This document shows, in pieces, positions 20,301 through 29,538 of a DNA stretch of 64,000 bases; within the stretch, counting starts at the first letter, position 1; each line of letters starts with the position of its first letter. The stretch is taken from the NCBI RefSeq assembly GCF_001425005.1, contig NZ_LMDB01000001.1, positions 622,393 to 686,392 of the forward strand, written 5' to 3'. Source of the DNA: Duganella sp. Root336D2 (GTDB lineage: Bacteria; Pseudomonadota; Gammaproteobacteria; Burkholderiales; Burkholderiaceae_D). Position numbers and translations under genes: made by a program. The notes beneath the pieces were generated by a model. That model was not told the DNA's origin, searched no databases, and saw nothing but the letters and a program-made list of their open reading frames with translations.

Positions 20301-20714
20301 CAGGCGCTCGGCAAGCTGCAGGCGCCGTTCGGGATCGCCGTCGCGCAGGAAATGACGCAGCGGCGCAAACGCTTCCTGCGCCAGTAATTGCGGCAGCAGG
20401 CGCATCAGGCGCCAGGTCAGGGGGCCTTTATCGAAGGCGGAAACGGCCGGCACGCGCGCATGGCCCAGCATGCCGCGGTAGATTTCCCACAGCAGCCGAG
20501 CCGGCAACGCAACGCGGGTAGCGCCGCACAGGCCGGTCTCCTCGGCCAACGCGATTTTCAGCCATTCGGCCACGCCATTCGATTGCACCAGGAAAATCTC
20601 CTGCTCCAGCGGCGCCAGCGGCTGCCCGCGCAACCACTGGAACACGGCGCTGCGCAACTCTTCGAGCTGGTTGCCGTGCAAGATCAGGAGTCCGGGTTGG
20701 ATGCTTTGAGCCAT
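17316..20714 (-). CDS. recC: Exodeoxyribonuclease V gamma subunit
   Basis: RecC is the scaffold that splits the DNA ends and recognises Chi. The 1132-residue product opens with the family sequence LLILHGNQLEELRSAVFQWL and contains FLVQSNGVAEWLK and GGVTFCTLMPMRAVPFRAVCLLG-like helicase-remnant segments; as expected it lacks working Walker motifs. It is the first gene of the recC-recB-recD unit and lies 48 bp from the end of the hybrid kinase gene upstream on the same strand. No clear promoter was recognised in that 48 bp. Confidence 0.96.
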   Translation of the reverse strand: MAQSIQPGLLILHGNQLEELRSAVFQWLRGQPLAPLEQEIFLVQSNGVAEWLKIALAEETGLCGATRVALPARLLWEIYRGMLGHARVPAVSAFDKGPLTWRLMRLLPQLLAQEAFAPLRHFLRDGDPERRLQLAERLADLFDQYQVYRADWLQDWAAGLDQLRNARGEAAPLAPDQRWQAELWRAVAASVPEEERGLGRASVHAAFVEAVQRGDMPLGRLPRRIVLFGVSALPYQTLQAMASLARFTQVVIAVPNPCRYYWGDIIEGRDLLRAARHRHAARKGIDLSAVPLEALHAHSHPLLASWGRQGRDYIRMLDEFDTAGDLEGRGDKLRVDLFSDEAGQSLLAQVQAAVRDMLPLAEHARLAPEDSDRSIEFHVAHSVQREVEILHDQLLAMFAADPSLRPRDVVVMVPDIEVFTASIRAVFGQHRRHDPRFIPHEIGDVNDRSVNPLLVALEWLLRLPQQRCRQSEVRDLLDVPALARRFGLAEDDLPTLGQWIEGAGVRWGLDAGHRAGLGLAPAGEQNAWMFGVRRMLLGYAAGKGEAFIGIEPYSEVGGLDAALAGSLAQLIEALLAWREHLGVARSPADWAEQARLLLAGFFSDRDEADRLTLARLDDALDQWLATCEDAGFDEAVPLATLREAWMGGLDEPSLEHQFVSGGVTFCTLMPMRAVPFRAVCLLGMNDGDFPRRASRADFDLLAMPGMARPGDRSRRDDDRYLMLEAVLAARDKLYVSWVGRNVRDNSEQPPSVLVAQLRDYLQAGWNLDLAARTTMHALQPFSRAYFERGGLLTYAGEWRAAHDAGGSDAGAAALPPYEVEETFRLRLSTLAAFLRQPVRHFFRQRLGVYFAESAMVGEDEEPFQLNGLERYNLEDAMLADSGEVEALEDVRASLQQRGQRLRRQGVLPIGLIGDRVLDELVEELVPVRTAWLSLRGTYRDEAPKLAVQLELAGLLLEDWIDQLHRAEGATVWLMQMSSRVCDKSGAPRGEKLIPMWLRQLAAAAQGQPVTGFLVARDAIVIMAPLDPQAALAALARIVELWRAGMDRPLPVACKTGLALVMEGDPRSVYDGGFELSGENDDPCLARLWPDFAALAGEPGHAGDSRALYQPLADWLAQSVLVQPIEGGAEGEE

Positions 20715-20762
20715 GTAAAAGCAGCGAAATAGCGTGGAGTGCCATTATCGCCGCAAAGACGG

Positions 20763-23700
20763 CTATCCGGGAATATTGACGTTCATTTCCTGCGCAATAT
20801 GCTCGCGCAGGCGGTCCAGCAAAGGCTGCATCTGGCTCACGGTGGCGCGCGCGCGGTCGATGCCGTCGCCCGGGGCCATCTTCTCCAGCGCCAGGCACAG
20901 GTCGGCAAAGCTCATGGCCCCCACGGCCCGCGCCGAAGACTTGATACGGTGCCCCAGCTCCGACAAGCGCACGATATCGCCCGCCTCCAGTGCCTCCTGC
21001 ACTTCGCGCAAGCCATCCTGCGCCGAGTCGAGGAACATATTGGCGTACTTGCGCATTTTTTCAGGCTTGTTGCCGAAGGTCTGGGCCAGCGCCCGCATAT
21101 CGAACAGCTCGGACTCGGCGCCGGCGGCGCCCTCCGCTTCCGGCTCGGCAGCCGGTACCGGCGTCGGCGCCGGGGCAGGCAGCGGCGCCGACGCCGACGC
21201 CGGTACCGGCTGGCCCGGCATGGTCGTGCTGCGCACCTGCGCCATGCGCCCTTCTGCAGCGCGCTGGCTCATCCACTTGGACAGCACCGAGAACAGCAGG
21301 TTCGGTGCGATCGGCTTGGTCACGAATTCGTCCATGCCGGCCGCCAGGCAGCGCGCCTGGTCTTCGCGGCCGGCGTTGGCCGTCATGGCAATGATCAGGG
21401 TGCCGGACAGTTTTGGATGGGCGCGGATGATGCGCGTCGCCTCATAGCCATCCATCACCGGCATTTGCACGTCCATCAGCACGCAGTCGAAATGCTCCTT
21501 GACCAGCAGGTCGATGGCTTCCTTGCCGTTGTTGGCCACCACCACCGTGGCGCCGGCATCTTCCAGCAATTCCTGCCCCACTTGCTGGCTGAAGATGTTG
21601 TCCTCCACCAGCAGGATCGAAGCACCGTGGATCGGCGCCAGCATATCGGGCTGCAGCGCATTGGTATCGGTCGCCTGCAGCAGGTGCGTGCCTTTCTGCA
21701 GTTTGGCCGTGAACCAGAAGGTCGAACCCTTGCCCGGCTCGCTCTCCACGCCCACCGTGCCGCCCATCAGCTCCGCCAGCTGCTTGCTGATCACCAGGCC
21801 CAGGCCGGTGCCGCCGTATTTGCGCGTGGTCGAGGTATCGCCCTGATGGAAGGACTGGAACAGGCTGGACACCTGGGCCGGCGTCATGCCGATGCCGTTG
21901 TCCTGCACCTCGAAGCGCACGACGGTGTAGTTGTCGCGGTCCTCGACCGGCCGCGCGCGGATATAGATCCGGTTATTTTCCGAGAACTTGATGGCATTGC
22001 TGGTGAAGTTCAACAGCACCTGCTCGAGGCGCAGCGGGTCGCCGCGCAGCTGGTGCGACAGGCCAGGCCAGATCTCGAACACCAGTTCCAGCCCCTTGCG
22101 GTTGGCCGCGTCGCCCAGCTGGCCCGAGATATTGGTCAGCAGCGACTCGAGCGCGAAGTCCAGTACTTCCAGGTCCAGCTTGCCCGCCTCGATCTTCGAG
22201 AAGTCGAGGATGTCGTTGATGATGCCCAGCAGGTGCTGGCCGGAATGGTAGATCTTTTGCAGGTAGTCCTTCTGTTTCGGATTGGACGCGCCCTTCAGCG
22301 CCAGGTGCGCCATGCCGATCACGGAATTCATTGGCGTGCGGATTTCGTGGCTCATGTTGGACAGGAAATCGCTCTTGGCCTGGTTCGCCGCGCGCGCCTG
22401 CTCTTTCAGCATGTGCAGTTCGGTGACGTCGGTGGAAAGTGCGATCACCACCGTCATATCCTTTTCCAGCCGCACCGGGGCCTTCACCGTCCACAGGTGG
22501 TGCACCACGCCCTGGCGGTCGGTATAACTGGCCTCGCCCGAGCGCTTCTGCTGGTCGGCCAGCACCACGCCGTCCTCCTGCCAGGCCTGGTCCGCATCGC
22601 GCTTATGCATGACTTCCACGTCCAGGCGGCCGATGATTTCTTCCACCGGCAGGCCGATCACCTCCGCCATCTTGGCGTTGACATAGACGTAGCGGCGGTC
22701 CTGGTCCTTCATGTAGACGTGCGCCTCGACGTTATCGAGCACGCTATCCAGCAGGCGGCGCTGCTCCAGCGCGTTGCGGCGCTGCGAGTACATGGTGAAC
22801 AGGTAGCCGTAGATGAGCAGCGTACCGACAAAGCCGGTGATCAGCGCCAGGTACGGAACCCAGCGGTCAAAGCCGACGATCATCGCGTCCTTGCGCGCGT
22901 AGAACTGGGCCTTCCACAGGCTGCCGTTGAAATCGATCGGCAGCACGGAAATGAAATAGTCGCCCGCAACACCCGGCAGCGCGGCCGGCTTGTCGATGGA
23001 ACCGTTATCGTTGAACAGCAGACGGTCGTCGGCCTCGATGGTGAGGTTGCGCTTCTCGGGATCGGTCGACGCGTCCGAATACAGGATCATGTGCACCTGG
23101 CGATCGGCCATCTCGTCGATCGCGCCCTGGATCAGCTTCGACACCGAAAAGCCGATCCCCACCGAACCGATGAAGCTGGCACGGCGGCTGCTCACGTCAT
23201 CCACCGGCATGCCGCGCCTGTAGACCGGCAGGCGCATGCCCAGCCCGATATGCGGCAGCGGCTGCTTGAGCAATACCGGCTGGCCGGAAGCGCTGATTTC
23301 GCCCGTATCGCGCGACAATTGCATGGCGCGCTCAATATTGGGGTTGGCAGTAATGTCGACGCCGAACTTTTCCATCATCAAGCCCATCGGCTCCAGGTAG
23401 GTCAGCGGCGAATATTGTTCGCGCTTGCCAGGCGGCTTGATGTCGAACTTTGGATAGCCGCCAGGCGCCAGGCTGGTGTCGGCGCGCACCGCCGCCACAA
23501 AGGCATCGCGCTCCGCCTGCGGCACATTCGGCGCAAAGTTGATGGCCTCGATTGCCGGATAATGCTTGCCGATATTCAGCGACGTCACGTACTGCCGGAA
23601 TTGCAGGCGGCTCACATGGTCGGAAGTCTGGAACAGCGCCACCAGGCCGCGCACCACGTCCGAATAAGCCTTGACGCGCGCCGAAATGCTGTATTGGGTA

Positions 23701-23876
23701 GCGCGATTCAAATTGTCAAAGCGCGCCTGCGCCTCGTCCTCCACGGTATTCGACGTGGTGGCAAACAAGGTGGCGCCAACTGCCGATGCCAGCGACAGGC
23801 CGAGGAACCATAGCAAAGCCCGCCCGTTCACCAGGCCACGCAACTTACGCCTCATCCATTGAGAAAAGTCTTGCAT
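20763..23876 (-). CDS. CHASE-domain hybrid histidine kinase (CHASE-PAS-HisKA-HATPase-REC-HPt)
   Basis: The 1037-residue membrane kinase has transmembrane helices at about 20-41 and 340-362 with a periplasmic CHASE sensor between them ([22 protein letters not shown] and [14 protein letters not shown] segments). PAS follows at about 372-490, HisKA with H510 in SHEIRTPMN, and ATPase with a normal N-box ([10 protein letters not shown]). A receiver (ILLVEDN ... [12 protein letters not shown]) comes next, then a Pro/Ala-rich linker and an HPt with its histidine in [18 protein letters not shown] domains bind small extracellular ligands such as cytokinin-like compounds or peptides; the ligand here is unknown. 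No response regulator gene adjoins, so the HPt must signal to a distant regulator. Confidence 0.93.
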   Translation of the reverse strand: MQDFSQWMRRKLRGLVNGRALLWFLGLSLASAVGATLFATTSNTVEDEAQARFDNLNRATQYSISARVKAYSDVVRGLVALFQTSDHVSRLQFRQYVTSLNIGKHYPAIEAINFAPNVPQAERDAFVAAVRADTSLAPGGYPKFDIKPPGKREQYSPLTYLEPMGLMMEKFGVDITANPNIERAMQLSRDTGEISASGQPVLLKQPLPHIGLGMRLPVYRRGMPVDDVSSRRASFIGSVGIGFSVSKLIQGAIDEMADRQVHMILYSDASTDPEKRNLTIEADDRLLFNDNGSIDKPAALPGVAGDYFISVLPIDFNGSLWKAQFYARKDAMIVGFDRWVPYLALITGFVGTLLIYGYLFTMYSQRRNALEQRRLLDSVLDNVEAHVYMKDQDRRYVYVNAKMAEVIGLPVEEIIGRLDVEVMHKRDADQAWQEDGVVLADQQKRSGEASYTDRQGVVHHLWTVKAPVRLEKDMTVVIALSTDVTELHMLKEQARAANQAKSDFLSNMSHEIRTPMNSVIGMAHLALKGASNPKQKDYLQKIYHSGQHLLGIINDILDFSKIEAGKLDLEVLDFALESLLTNISGQLGDAANRKGLELVFEIWPGLSHQLRGDPLRLEQVLLNFTSNAIKFSENNRIYIRARPVEDRDNYTVVRFEVQDNGIGMTPAQVSSLFQSFHQGDTSTTRKYGGTGLGLVISKQLAELMGGTVGVESEPGKGSTFWFTAKLQKGTHLLQATDTNALQPDMLAPIHGASILLVEDNIFSQQVGQELLEDAGATVVVANNGKEAIDLLVKEHFDCVLMDVQMPVMDGYEATRIIRAHPKLSGTLIIAMTANAGREDQARCLAAGMDEFVTKPIAPNLLFSVLSKWMSQRAAEGRMAQVRSTTMPGQPVPASASAPLPAPAPTPVPAAEPEAEGAAGAESELFDMRALAQTFGNKPEKMRKYANMFLDSAQDGLREVQEALEAGDIVRLSELGHRIKSSARAVGAMSFADLCLALEKMAPGDGIDRARATVSQMQPLLDRLREHIAQEMNVNIPG

Positions 23877-23957
23877 CTGAGCAGCATACTATTAAAGCAG
23901 CCCTGAACGGAACCAATTCATATCCTCCTGGTCCAAAGCGCGACAGGAGGGCTCATC

Positions 23958-25607
23958 ATGAAAAATGGATTCCACATCTTACCGGCATCCCGGGCTTGCC
24001 GGAATTTCTTAGCCTGCAAGTGTGTCGCGGCACTTTGCCTTGCCGCAGCTGCGGGCGCCGCGCCGGCTGGCCAACGGCACCCGCCACCCGCGCCGGCATT
24101 GGAACACCGCGAATTCGATGCCATGCTGGAGGCCGCGTTCCAGCCGCCGGCAACAGGCAAAAATCGGACTTTCATAGTGCACTTTACACTTCCCGGTGCA
24201 ATCGCGCCGCACAAGGTGAACTGGACTTTAGGACTGTATCGCGCCGACGGCAGCCTGCTGCGCCAGTGGCGCGGACGCCACGTCTTGCAAGGCGGCAGCG
24301 GCCAGGCCGTGGTCCATTGGCACGCTCCGCCTGCGCTGTCCGCCGGGATCTACCAGCTTCGCCTGCAAGCCGGCAATATTCTCCAGCACCGGCCCGTCGC
24401 AGTCGGCAAGCCGCTGCCGCTGTTGCCCGCCAGCGCCGCGCTGGATGGCGCTGGCATGGCCGCGCCGGCCCGTATCGACGGCCTCGGCTTCGACATCGTC
24501 TACGGCAACCTGCATAGCCAGACCAACCATAGCGACGGTGGCGGCGATCCGGCAAGCTGCCGCGGCGCCCAGGCGCCCCGCTCCGGCGCTTTCGGCCCCG
24601 ATGACGCTTACCGGTTCGCCCAGCAGCACGGCTTGCAGTTCCTGCTGGTGTCGGAACACAACCACATGTATGACGCCAGCGACGGCAGCGATCCCCATGC
24701 CGACCCGCTGGCGGCGCGGCAGCTTTACCGGCTGGGCATTGCCAGTGCCGAACAGTACAGCACCGGGCACCCCGGCTTCGTCGCGATGTACGGCCTGGAA
24801 TGGGGCGTGATCAGCGGCGGTGGCCACCTCAACATCCTCAACAGCCCGGCCCTGCTGGGCTGGGAACGCAGCGCCAATGGCGAGCCCTTCGCCGACGTGG
24901 TGACGCCAAAGAACAATTACGCAGCGTTGTACGCGGTAATGAAGGAGCAAGGCTGGCTGGGCCAGTTCAACCACCCGGGCGCCAGGCAGTTCCCGATCGA
25001 CGGCGTCCCGCTGGCCTTCAGCGAAGACGGCGGCGCCGCCATGGCCCTGTGCGAAGTCATGAACAGCAACGCCTTCTCGAAACGCCTGGATGAAGGCGAA
25101 ACTCGCCACAGTTTTTACGAGGAAGCCTGCGACAAACTGCTGGAAGCGGGCTACCGCCTGGCGTTCAGCAGCAACCAGGATAATCATTGCGCCAACTGGG
25201 GCGCTGCCTACAGCAACCGCACCGGCATCCTGCTGCCCGCCGCTGCCGCGCCCACTGCCGAAGCCCTGCTCGACGCCATCCGCGCCCGCCACGTGTTTGC
25301 AACGATGGACAAGCAGTCAGCCATTGCGCTCACCGCCAATGGAACCATGATGGGGGCCCGGATCGACAACAGCGGCCCGCTCACGCTGCAAGTGCACTAC
25401 ACCAGCAGCACAGGCCGCGGCATCGCCGCGCTGGACATCATGGAAGGGGTTCCCGGCCGCCACGGCGAAGTCAAGCCGGTGCGCGGCGTGAACGGCATGC
25501 AGCACAGCTTCACGCCGCAGCCCGGCGCGCACTTCTATTACGCGCGCCTCACCCAGGACGACGGCAAGCAGCTATGGTCAGCCCCGGTCTGGGTCAATCA
25601 ACGCTGA
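23958..25607 (+). CDS. Secreted PHP-like metal-dependent hydrolase (CehA/McbA-like)
   Basis: The 549-residue protein has an N-terminal export signal (about 1-36), a beta-rich N-terminal part and a PHP-type phosphoesterase domain. It begins YGNLHSQTNHSDGG (about 178-191) and contains HGLQFLLVSEHNHMYD and LGQFNHPGARQFP. These carry the conserved metal-binding histidines and acids, except that the usual HxH is HxQ. Proteins of this kind cleave phosphoester or other ester bonds in the periplasm; the substrate is unknown. A strong AGGAGG ribosome site lies 12 bases before the ATG. The 3' end overlaps the next gene by 14 bp, convergently. Confidence 0.72.
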   Translation: MKNGFHILPASRACRNFLACKCVAALCLAAAAGAAPAGQRHPPPAPALEHREFDAMLEAAFQPPATGKNRTFIVHFTLPGAIAPHKVNWTLGLYRADGSLLRQWRGRHVLQGGSGQAVVHWHAPPALSAGIYQLRLQAGNILQHRPVAVGKPLPLLPASAALDGAGMAAPARIDGLGFDIVYGNLHSQTNHSDGGGDPASCRGAQAPRSGAFGPDDAYRFAQQHGLQFLLVSEHNHMYDASDGSDPHADPLAARQLYRLGIASAEQYSTGHPGFVAMYGLEWGVISGGGHLNILNSPALLGWERSANGEPFADVVTPKNNYAALYAVMKEQGWLGQFNHPGARQFPIDGVPLAFSEDGGAAMALCEVMNSNAFSKRLDEGETRHSFYEEACDKLLEAGYRLAFSSNQDNHCANWGAAYSNRTGILLPAAAAPTAEALLDAIRARHVFATMDKQSAIALTANGTMMGARIDNSGPLTLQVHYTSSTGRGIAALDIMEGVPGRHGEVKPVRGVNGMQHSFTPQPGAHFYYARLTQDDGKQLWSAPVWVNQR

Positions 25608-26271
25608 TGCGGACCGGATTGATTTCGCGCGCCAGCATCTGCCGCACGGTTTCCGCCTCCTTGCGGACAAAGGCCGGCACCGGCTGGCGGCGCTCGCATT
25701 CTGCCAGCAGCTGTTGCGCCGCCTGGGAATCGAGCTGCGCCCCGTCGCGCGACAGGCGCAGCATGCCAAAGCGCAGCGCCACCTTGCACAGGCCCGCCCC
25801 ATCCGGGGCCGCCAGCAGGTCGGCCGGCACCAGGGCGCGCGCCGCCGCCATATCGGCCGGCGCACATGAACCGCCAAGGCGGAAATTCAGCGCCTCCAGG
25901 GCCGGCGCCGCCGGCAACAAGGCCTGCGCCTCTTCGAGCGTGAACGGCCCCGCCGTACCGCACGAAGACAGCACCCGCTTGAGCGCCCGCGGCTCGCCCA
26001 ATTTTGCAGCAGCCCTGGTCCAGAGAATCGCCTGCGCCGGCTGGCGTGGTTCGAAATATTCCACCAGGGCCGCCATTGCAGCCCGGTCGCCGCGGCCGGC
26101 GGCCGCCTGCGACTGTGCCAGGCAATAAGGACTGTAGCCGGAGGGCGGCTGCTGTGCGCACGGCACGCTGCCGCGCTCCTTTTGGCGCTGGTAGTACCAG
26201 GCGCCCGCCGCAGTTGCCAACAACATCACAGCGGCCAGCAGCAGGACAATAGTTTTGCGTTCAATCTTCAT
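25594..26271 (-). CDS. Membrane-anchored protein of unknown function
   Basis: The preferred start (ATG at 26271, MKIERKTIVLL) gives 225 residues with one N-terminal membrane helix (about 8-24) and a helical, Ala-rich soluble domain carrying several cysteines (for example VPCAQQ, PYCLAQ, SSCGTAG, GSCAPAD), which could form disulfides in the periplasm. Helical pairs such as AAGRGDRAAMAALVEYFEP resemble Sel1/TPR-type repeats. I do not recognise a specific family. The frame stays open upstream to 26334, but that extension has no export features. It is divergent from the zinc peptidase gene. Confidence 0.65.
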   Translation of the reverse strand: MKIERKTIVLLLAAVMLLATAAGAWYYQRQKERGSVPCAQQPPSGYSPYCLAQSQAAAGRGDRAAMAALVEYFEPRQPAQAILWTRAAAKLGEPRALKRVLSSCGTAGPFTLEEAQALLPAAPALEALNFRLGGSCAPADMAAARALVPADLLAAPDGAGLCKVALRFGMLRLSRDGAQLDSQAAQQLLAECERRQPVPAFVRKEAETVRQMLAREINPVRISVD

Positions 26272-26345
26272 GGCCAGCATTCTACGTGCGCCTGCGCTGC
26301 GCACCAATGCGTTACACTTAGCGAAAACAAACAAGGAGTTAAAAA

Positions 26346-27224
26346 ATGCGTTGGGAAGGTAACCGGGAAAGCGATAACGTCGAAGATCACCGTGGCGAAG
26401 GCGGCGGTGGCGGCGGATTCGGTTTCGGCGGCCGATCGATCGGCATCGGCACTATCGTAGTTGCATTGATTGGCGGCTGGGTCTTGGGCGTCAACCCCAT
26501 GACCATCCTCGGCCTGCTGAGCGGCGGCGGCCCGGTCCAGGTAAGCCAGCAGCAGCAACAGCGCCCGCGCAGCGAAGGCAATGACCGCGAATACAAATTG
26601 ATGAAGGTGGTGCTGGCCGACACCGAAGACGTGTGGACGGACCTGTTCCGGCGCAACGGCGGCACCTACCAGATGCCCAAGATGAAGGTATTCAGCGGCG
26701 CGATCCAGACCGCCTGCGGCGCCGGACGCTCGGCCACCGGCCCGTTTTACTGCCCGGGCGACCAGGACATTTACATCGACCTCGATTTCTTCCGCCTGCT
26801 GGAGCAACGCTTCCACGCACCGGGCGAGTTTGCGCAAGCCTACGTGGTTGCGCACGAAGTCGGCCACCACGTACAGAACCTGATGGGTTTGAGCGACAAG
26901 GTGCACAACGCCCAGCGCAATGCTTCCGAACGCCAGGCCAATGCCCTGTCGGTGCGGCTGGAACTGCAAGCCGACTGCTTCGCCGGCGTCTGGGCCTATC
27001 ACGCCAACCGCGCCCGCAGCATCATCGAAAAGGGCGATGTGGAAGCAGCGCTGAACGCCGCCACCGCCATCGGCGACGACGCGCTGCAAAAGCAGTCCGG
27101 CGGCGAAGTGATGCCGGATTCCTTCACCCACGGCAGTTCGGCGCAGCGCGTGCGCTGGTTCAACCGCGGCATTGAATCGGGCGAAATTGCCCAGTGCAAC
27201 ACCTTCGAGGCCCGCCAGCTGTGA
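26346..27224 (+). CDS. ypfJ: Neutral zinc metallopeptidase, YpfJ family
   Basis: The 292-residue protein has a glycine-rich cytoplasmic N-terminus, one membrane helix (about 33-50) and a peptidase domain. The zinc motif HEVGHHVQ is at 170-177 (H170, E171, H174), with E206 in the ELQADC segment as probable third ligand. The segment PFYCPGDQDIYIDLDFF is typical of the family. The role is not well defined; a membrane-linked peptidase is expected. An AAGGAG ribosome site precedes the ATG by 8 bases. The stop codon overlaps the GTG start of the downstream prolyl oligopeptidase (GTGA), so the two peptidases are probably translationally coupled. Confidence 0.88.
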   Translation: MRWEGNRESDNVEDHRGEGGGGGGFGFGGRSIGIGTIVVALIGGWVLGVNPMTILGLLSGGGPVQVSQQQQQRPRSEGNDREYKLMKVVLADTEDVWTDLFRRNGGTYQMPKMKVFSGAIQTACGAGRSATGPFYCPGDQDIYIDLDFFRLLEQRFHAPGEFAQAYVVAHEVGHHVQNLMGLSDKVHNAQRNASERQANALSVRLELQADCFAGVWAYHANRARSIIEKGDVEAALNAATAIGDDALQKQSGGEVMPDSFTHGSSAQRVRWFNRGIESGEIAQCNTFEARQL

Positions 27225-29308
27225 AGCCGGCGTATCGGAAAATGGCCTCCGGCGCAGTGCTTGGCCTGGCGGCGGCGGGCGGCGCGCACGCTGAGAAAAC
27301 CGATCCCTATCTCTTGCTGGAAGACGTGGGCGGCGACAAGGCGCTGGCCTGGGTCAAGGAGCAGAACGCTGCCGCCCTCAAGGAATTGCAAGCGCAGCCG
27401 GACTACCCCGGCATTCACGAGCGCCTCAAGACCATCCTCAATTCCCAGGAACGCATCCCCTACGTCACCAGGCACGGCGACTATTACTACAACTTCTGGC
27501 GCGACGCCCGGCATACACGCGGCATCTGGCGCCGCACCACGCTGGAGCAGTACCAGAAGGCCGAGCCGCAATGGGAAACAGTGCTCGACATCGACAAGCT
27601 GGCCGCCGATGACAACGAAAACTGGGTATGGCACGGCGTATCGTGCCTGTACCCGAAAGGCGAGCAATGCCTGGTGCAGCTGTCGCGCGGCGGCGGCGAC
27701 GCGCACGTCGTGCGCGAATTCGACATCGCCAAGCGCCGCTTCGTCAGCGACGGCTTCAACCTGCCGGAAGCGAAAAGCGATATCGGCTGGATCGACGCCG
27801 ACACCATCTTCGTCTCGACCGACTTCGGCGAAGGCAGCATGACCACCTCCGGCTACCCGCGCATCGTCAAGGAATGGAAGCGCGGCACCCCGCTGGCCGC
27901 AGCCGCCACGCTGTATGAAGCCAGGGCCGACGACCTCGGCGTTGGCGCCTACAAAGACTTCACGCCCGGCCACAGCTACCAGTTCATCAATCGCCAGATC
28001 GGCTTCTACGCCAGCGAACTGTTTGTGCGCGAAGGCGACAAGCTGGCCAAGGTCGACAAGCCGGACGACGCCAACGCCTACACCGTGCGCGACCAGCTGA
28101 TCATCGACCTGCGCTCCGACTGGACCGTCAACGGCGCCAGCTACAAGCAAGGCTCCCTGCTCGCGGCCGACTTCAAGCGCTTCATGGCCGGCGAACGGCA
28201 ATTCGCGGTACTGTTTGCGCCAACGCCAAGCAGCTCGCTTGACGGCGTCTCCGCCACCCGCTCGGCATTACTGCTCAACGTGCTCGACAACGTGAAGAAC
28301 CGCCTGCTCGAACTGCGCCACGTGGACGGTAAATGGCAAGCGCGCGAGGTCGATGCGCCAGCCTTCGGCACGCTGGCCGTGCAGGCGCTCGACCCGATCG
28401 AATCCGAGCAATACTTCCTGACGGTGACGGACTTCCTGACCCCGACCACGATGTACCTGGCCCATGCCGGCAGCGACGAACGCACCTCGCTGAAGTCCCT
28501 GCCCGCCTACTTCAACGCCAAGCCCTACACGGTGCAGCAGCACATGGCCGTATCAAAGGACGGCACCAAGGTGCCCTACTTCGTCCTGATGGACAGGAAG
28601 GCCAGGCTGAACGGCAAGAACCCGACCGTAATGTACGGCTACGGCGGCTTTGAAGTCTCGATGAAGCCCTTCTACAGCGGCACCACCGGCGAAGCATGGC
28701 TGAAGCAAGGCGGCACCTACGTGCTGGCCAACATCCGCGGCGGCGGCGAGTTCGGGCCGCGCTGGCACCAGGCCGCGCTGAAAGGGAACCGCCAGCGCGC
28801 CTTCGACGACTTCATCGCCGTCGCGCAGGACGTCATCAAGCGCAAGATCAGCAGCCCCCGCCACCTCGGCATCATGGGCGGCAGCAATGGCGGCCTGCTG
28901 GTCGGCGCCGCGCTGACCCAGCGCCCCGACCTGTTCAACGCCGTCGTGTGCCAGGTACCGCTGCTGGACATGCAGCGCTACAGCAAACTGCTGGCCGGCG
29001 CCTCCTGGATGGGCGAATACGGCGACCCGGACGACCCGGAGCAATGGGCCTATATCAGCCAGTACTCGCCATACCAGAACGTGTTCAAGGACAAGCATTA
29101 CCCGCGCGTCCTGTTCACCACATCGACCCGCGACGACCGCGTGCACCCCGGCCACGCCCGCAAGATGGTAGCCAAGATGAAAGACCAGGGCCACGACGTG
29201 CTGTACTGGGAAAACACCGAAGGCGGCCATGCCGGCGCAGCCAACAACGACCAGCAAGCCCAGATGTGGGCCTTGACCTACGCCTTCCTCCTCAAGCAAC
29301 TGAAATGA
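27221..29308 (+). CDS. Secreted prolyl oligopeptidase (family S9A)
   Basis: The GTG at 27221 overlaps the preceding stop codon and gives 695 residues with a signal peptide ending GGAHA; an ATG at 27242 would give a shorter signal. An N-terminal beta-propeller is followed by the alpha/beta hydrolase domain, with nucleophile S555 in MGGSNGGLL and H670 in EGGHAGA; the acid lies in STRDDRVHP. Such enzymes cut short peptides after proline in the periplasm. Together with the upstream zinc peptidase this looks like a peptide-degrading pair. The stop codon is embedded in a long palindrome. Confidence 0.92.
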   Translation: MKPAYRKMASGAVLGLAAAGGAHAEKTDPYLLLEDVGGDKALAWVKEQNAAALKELQAQPDYPGIHERLKTILNSQERIPYVTRHGDYYYNFWRDARHTRGIWRRTTLEQYQKAEPQWETVLDIDKLAADDNENWVWHGVSCLYPKGEQCLVQLSRGGGDAHVVREFDIAKRRFVSDGFNLPEAKSDIGWIDADTIFVSTDFGEGSMTTSGYPRIVKEWKRGTPLAAAATLYEARADDLGVGAYKDFTPGHSYQFINRQIGFYASELFVREGDKLAKVDKPDDANAYTVRDQLIIDLRSDWTVNGASYKQGSLLAADFKRFMAGERQFAVLFAPTPSSSLDGVSATRSALLLNVLDNVKNRLLELRHVDGKWQAREVDAPAFGTLAVQALDPIESEQYFLTVTDFLTPTTMYLAHAGSDERTSLKSLPAYFNAKPYTVQQHMAVSKDGTKVPYFVLMDRKARLNGKNPTVMYGYGGFEVSMKPFYSGTTGEAWLKQGGTYVLANIRGGGEFGPRWHQAALKGNRQRAFDDFIAVAQDVIKRKISSPRHLGIMGGSNGGLLVGAALTQRPDLFNAVVCQVPLLDMQRYSKLLAGASWMGEYGDPDDPEQWAYISQYSPYQNVFKDKHYPRVLFTTSTRDDRVHPGHARKMVAKMKDQGHDVLYWENTEGGHAGAANNDQQAQMWALTYAFLLKQLK

Positions 29309-29351
29309 AAGTCGGGGTCAGGTCTGGCAACCGGACCTGACCCCGACTTTC
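29307..29351. repeat. Long palindrome (REP-like) overlapping the prolyl oligopeptidase stop codon
   Basis: Two 18-base arms, 29307-29324 (beginning GAAAGTCGGGG) and 29334-29351, are perfect inverted copies; GG/CC pairs and a wobble extend the stem to about 21 bp with a 3-base loop. The last two bases of the stop codon lie in the left arm. There is no T-run, so it is not a standard terminator. Short palindromes beginning GTCGGGGTCA resemble dispersed REP elements; a link to REP-associated transposases is inference only. Confidence 0.7.
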
Positions 29352-29538
29352 AATCTGCTCGCCTCAATCGTGCGCGTTGGAAAATTGCGCGTCATTATGC
29401 TAAGGAAAATGTTTCCCAGCGTGTTGCATAGTTGACAAAGTGAAGCATTTGCCCACGGTTGTACTTGACTGTCGCAGCCGCCGGAGTGACATTAAGCCTT
29501 CCCCTCGCATTCCATCTTCATACCTGAGGTATCGTTGA

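Noticed and set aside
18195-20387. A 730-residue plus-strand open frame opposite recC
   Set aside because: Antisense shadow; recC is unambiguous and the product is compositionally abnormal.
11744-20714. A phage-defence island around recBCD
   Set aside because: The genes are ordinary full-length RecC, RecB and RecD with no toxin, retron or restriction gene beside them.
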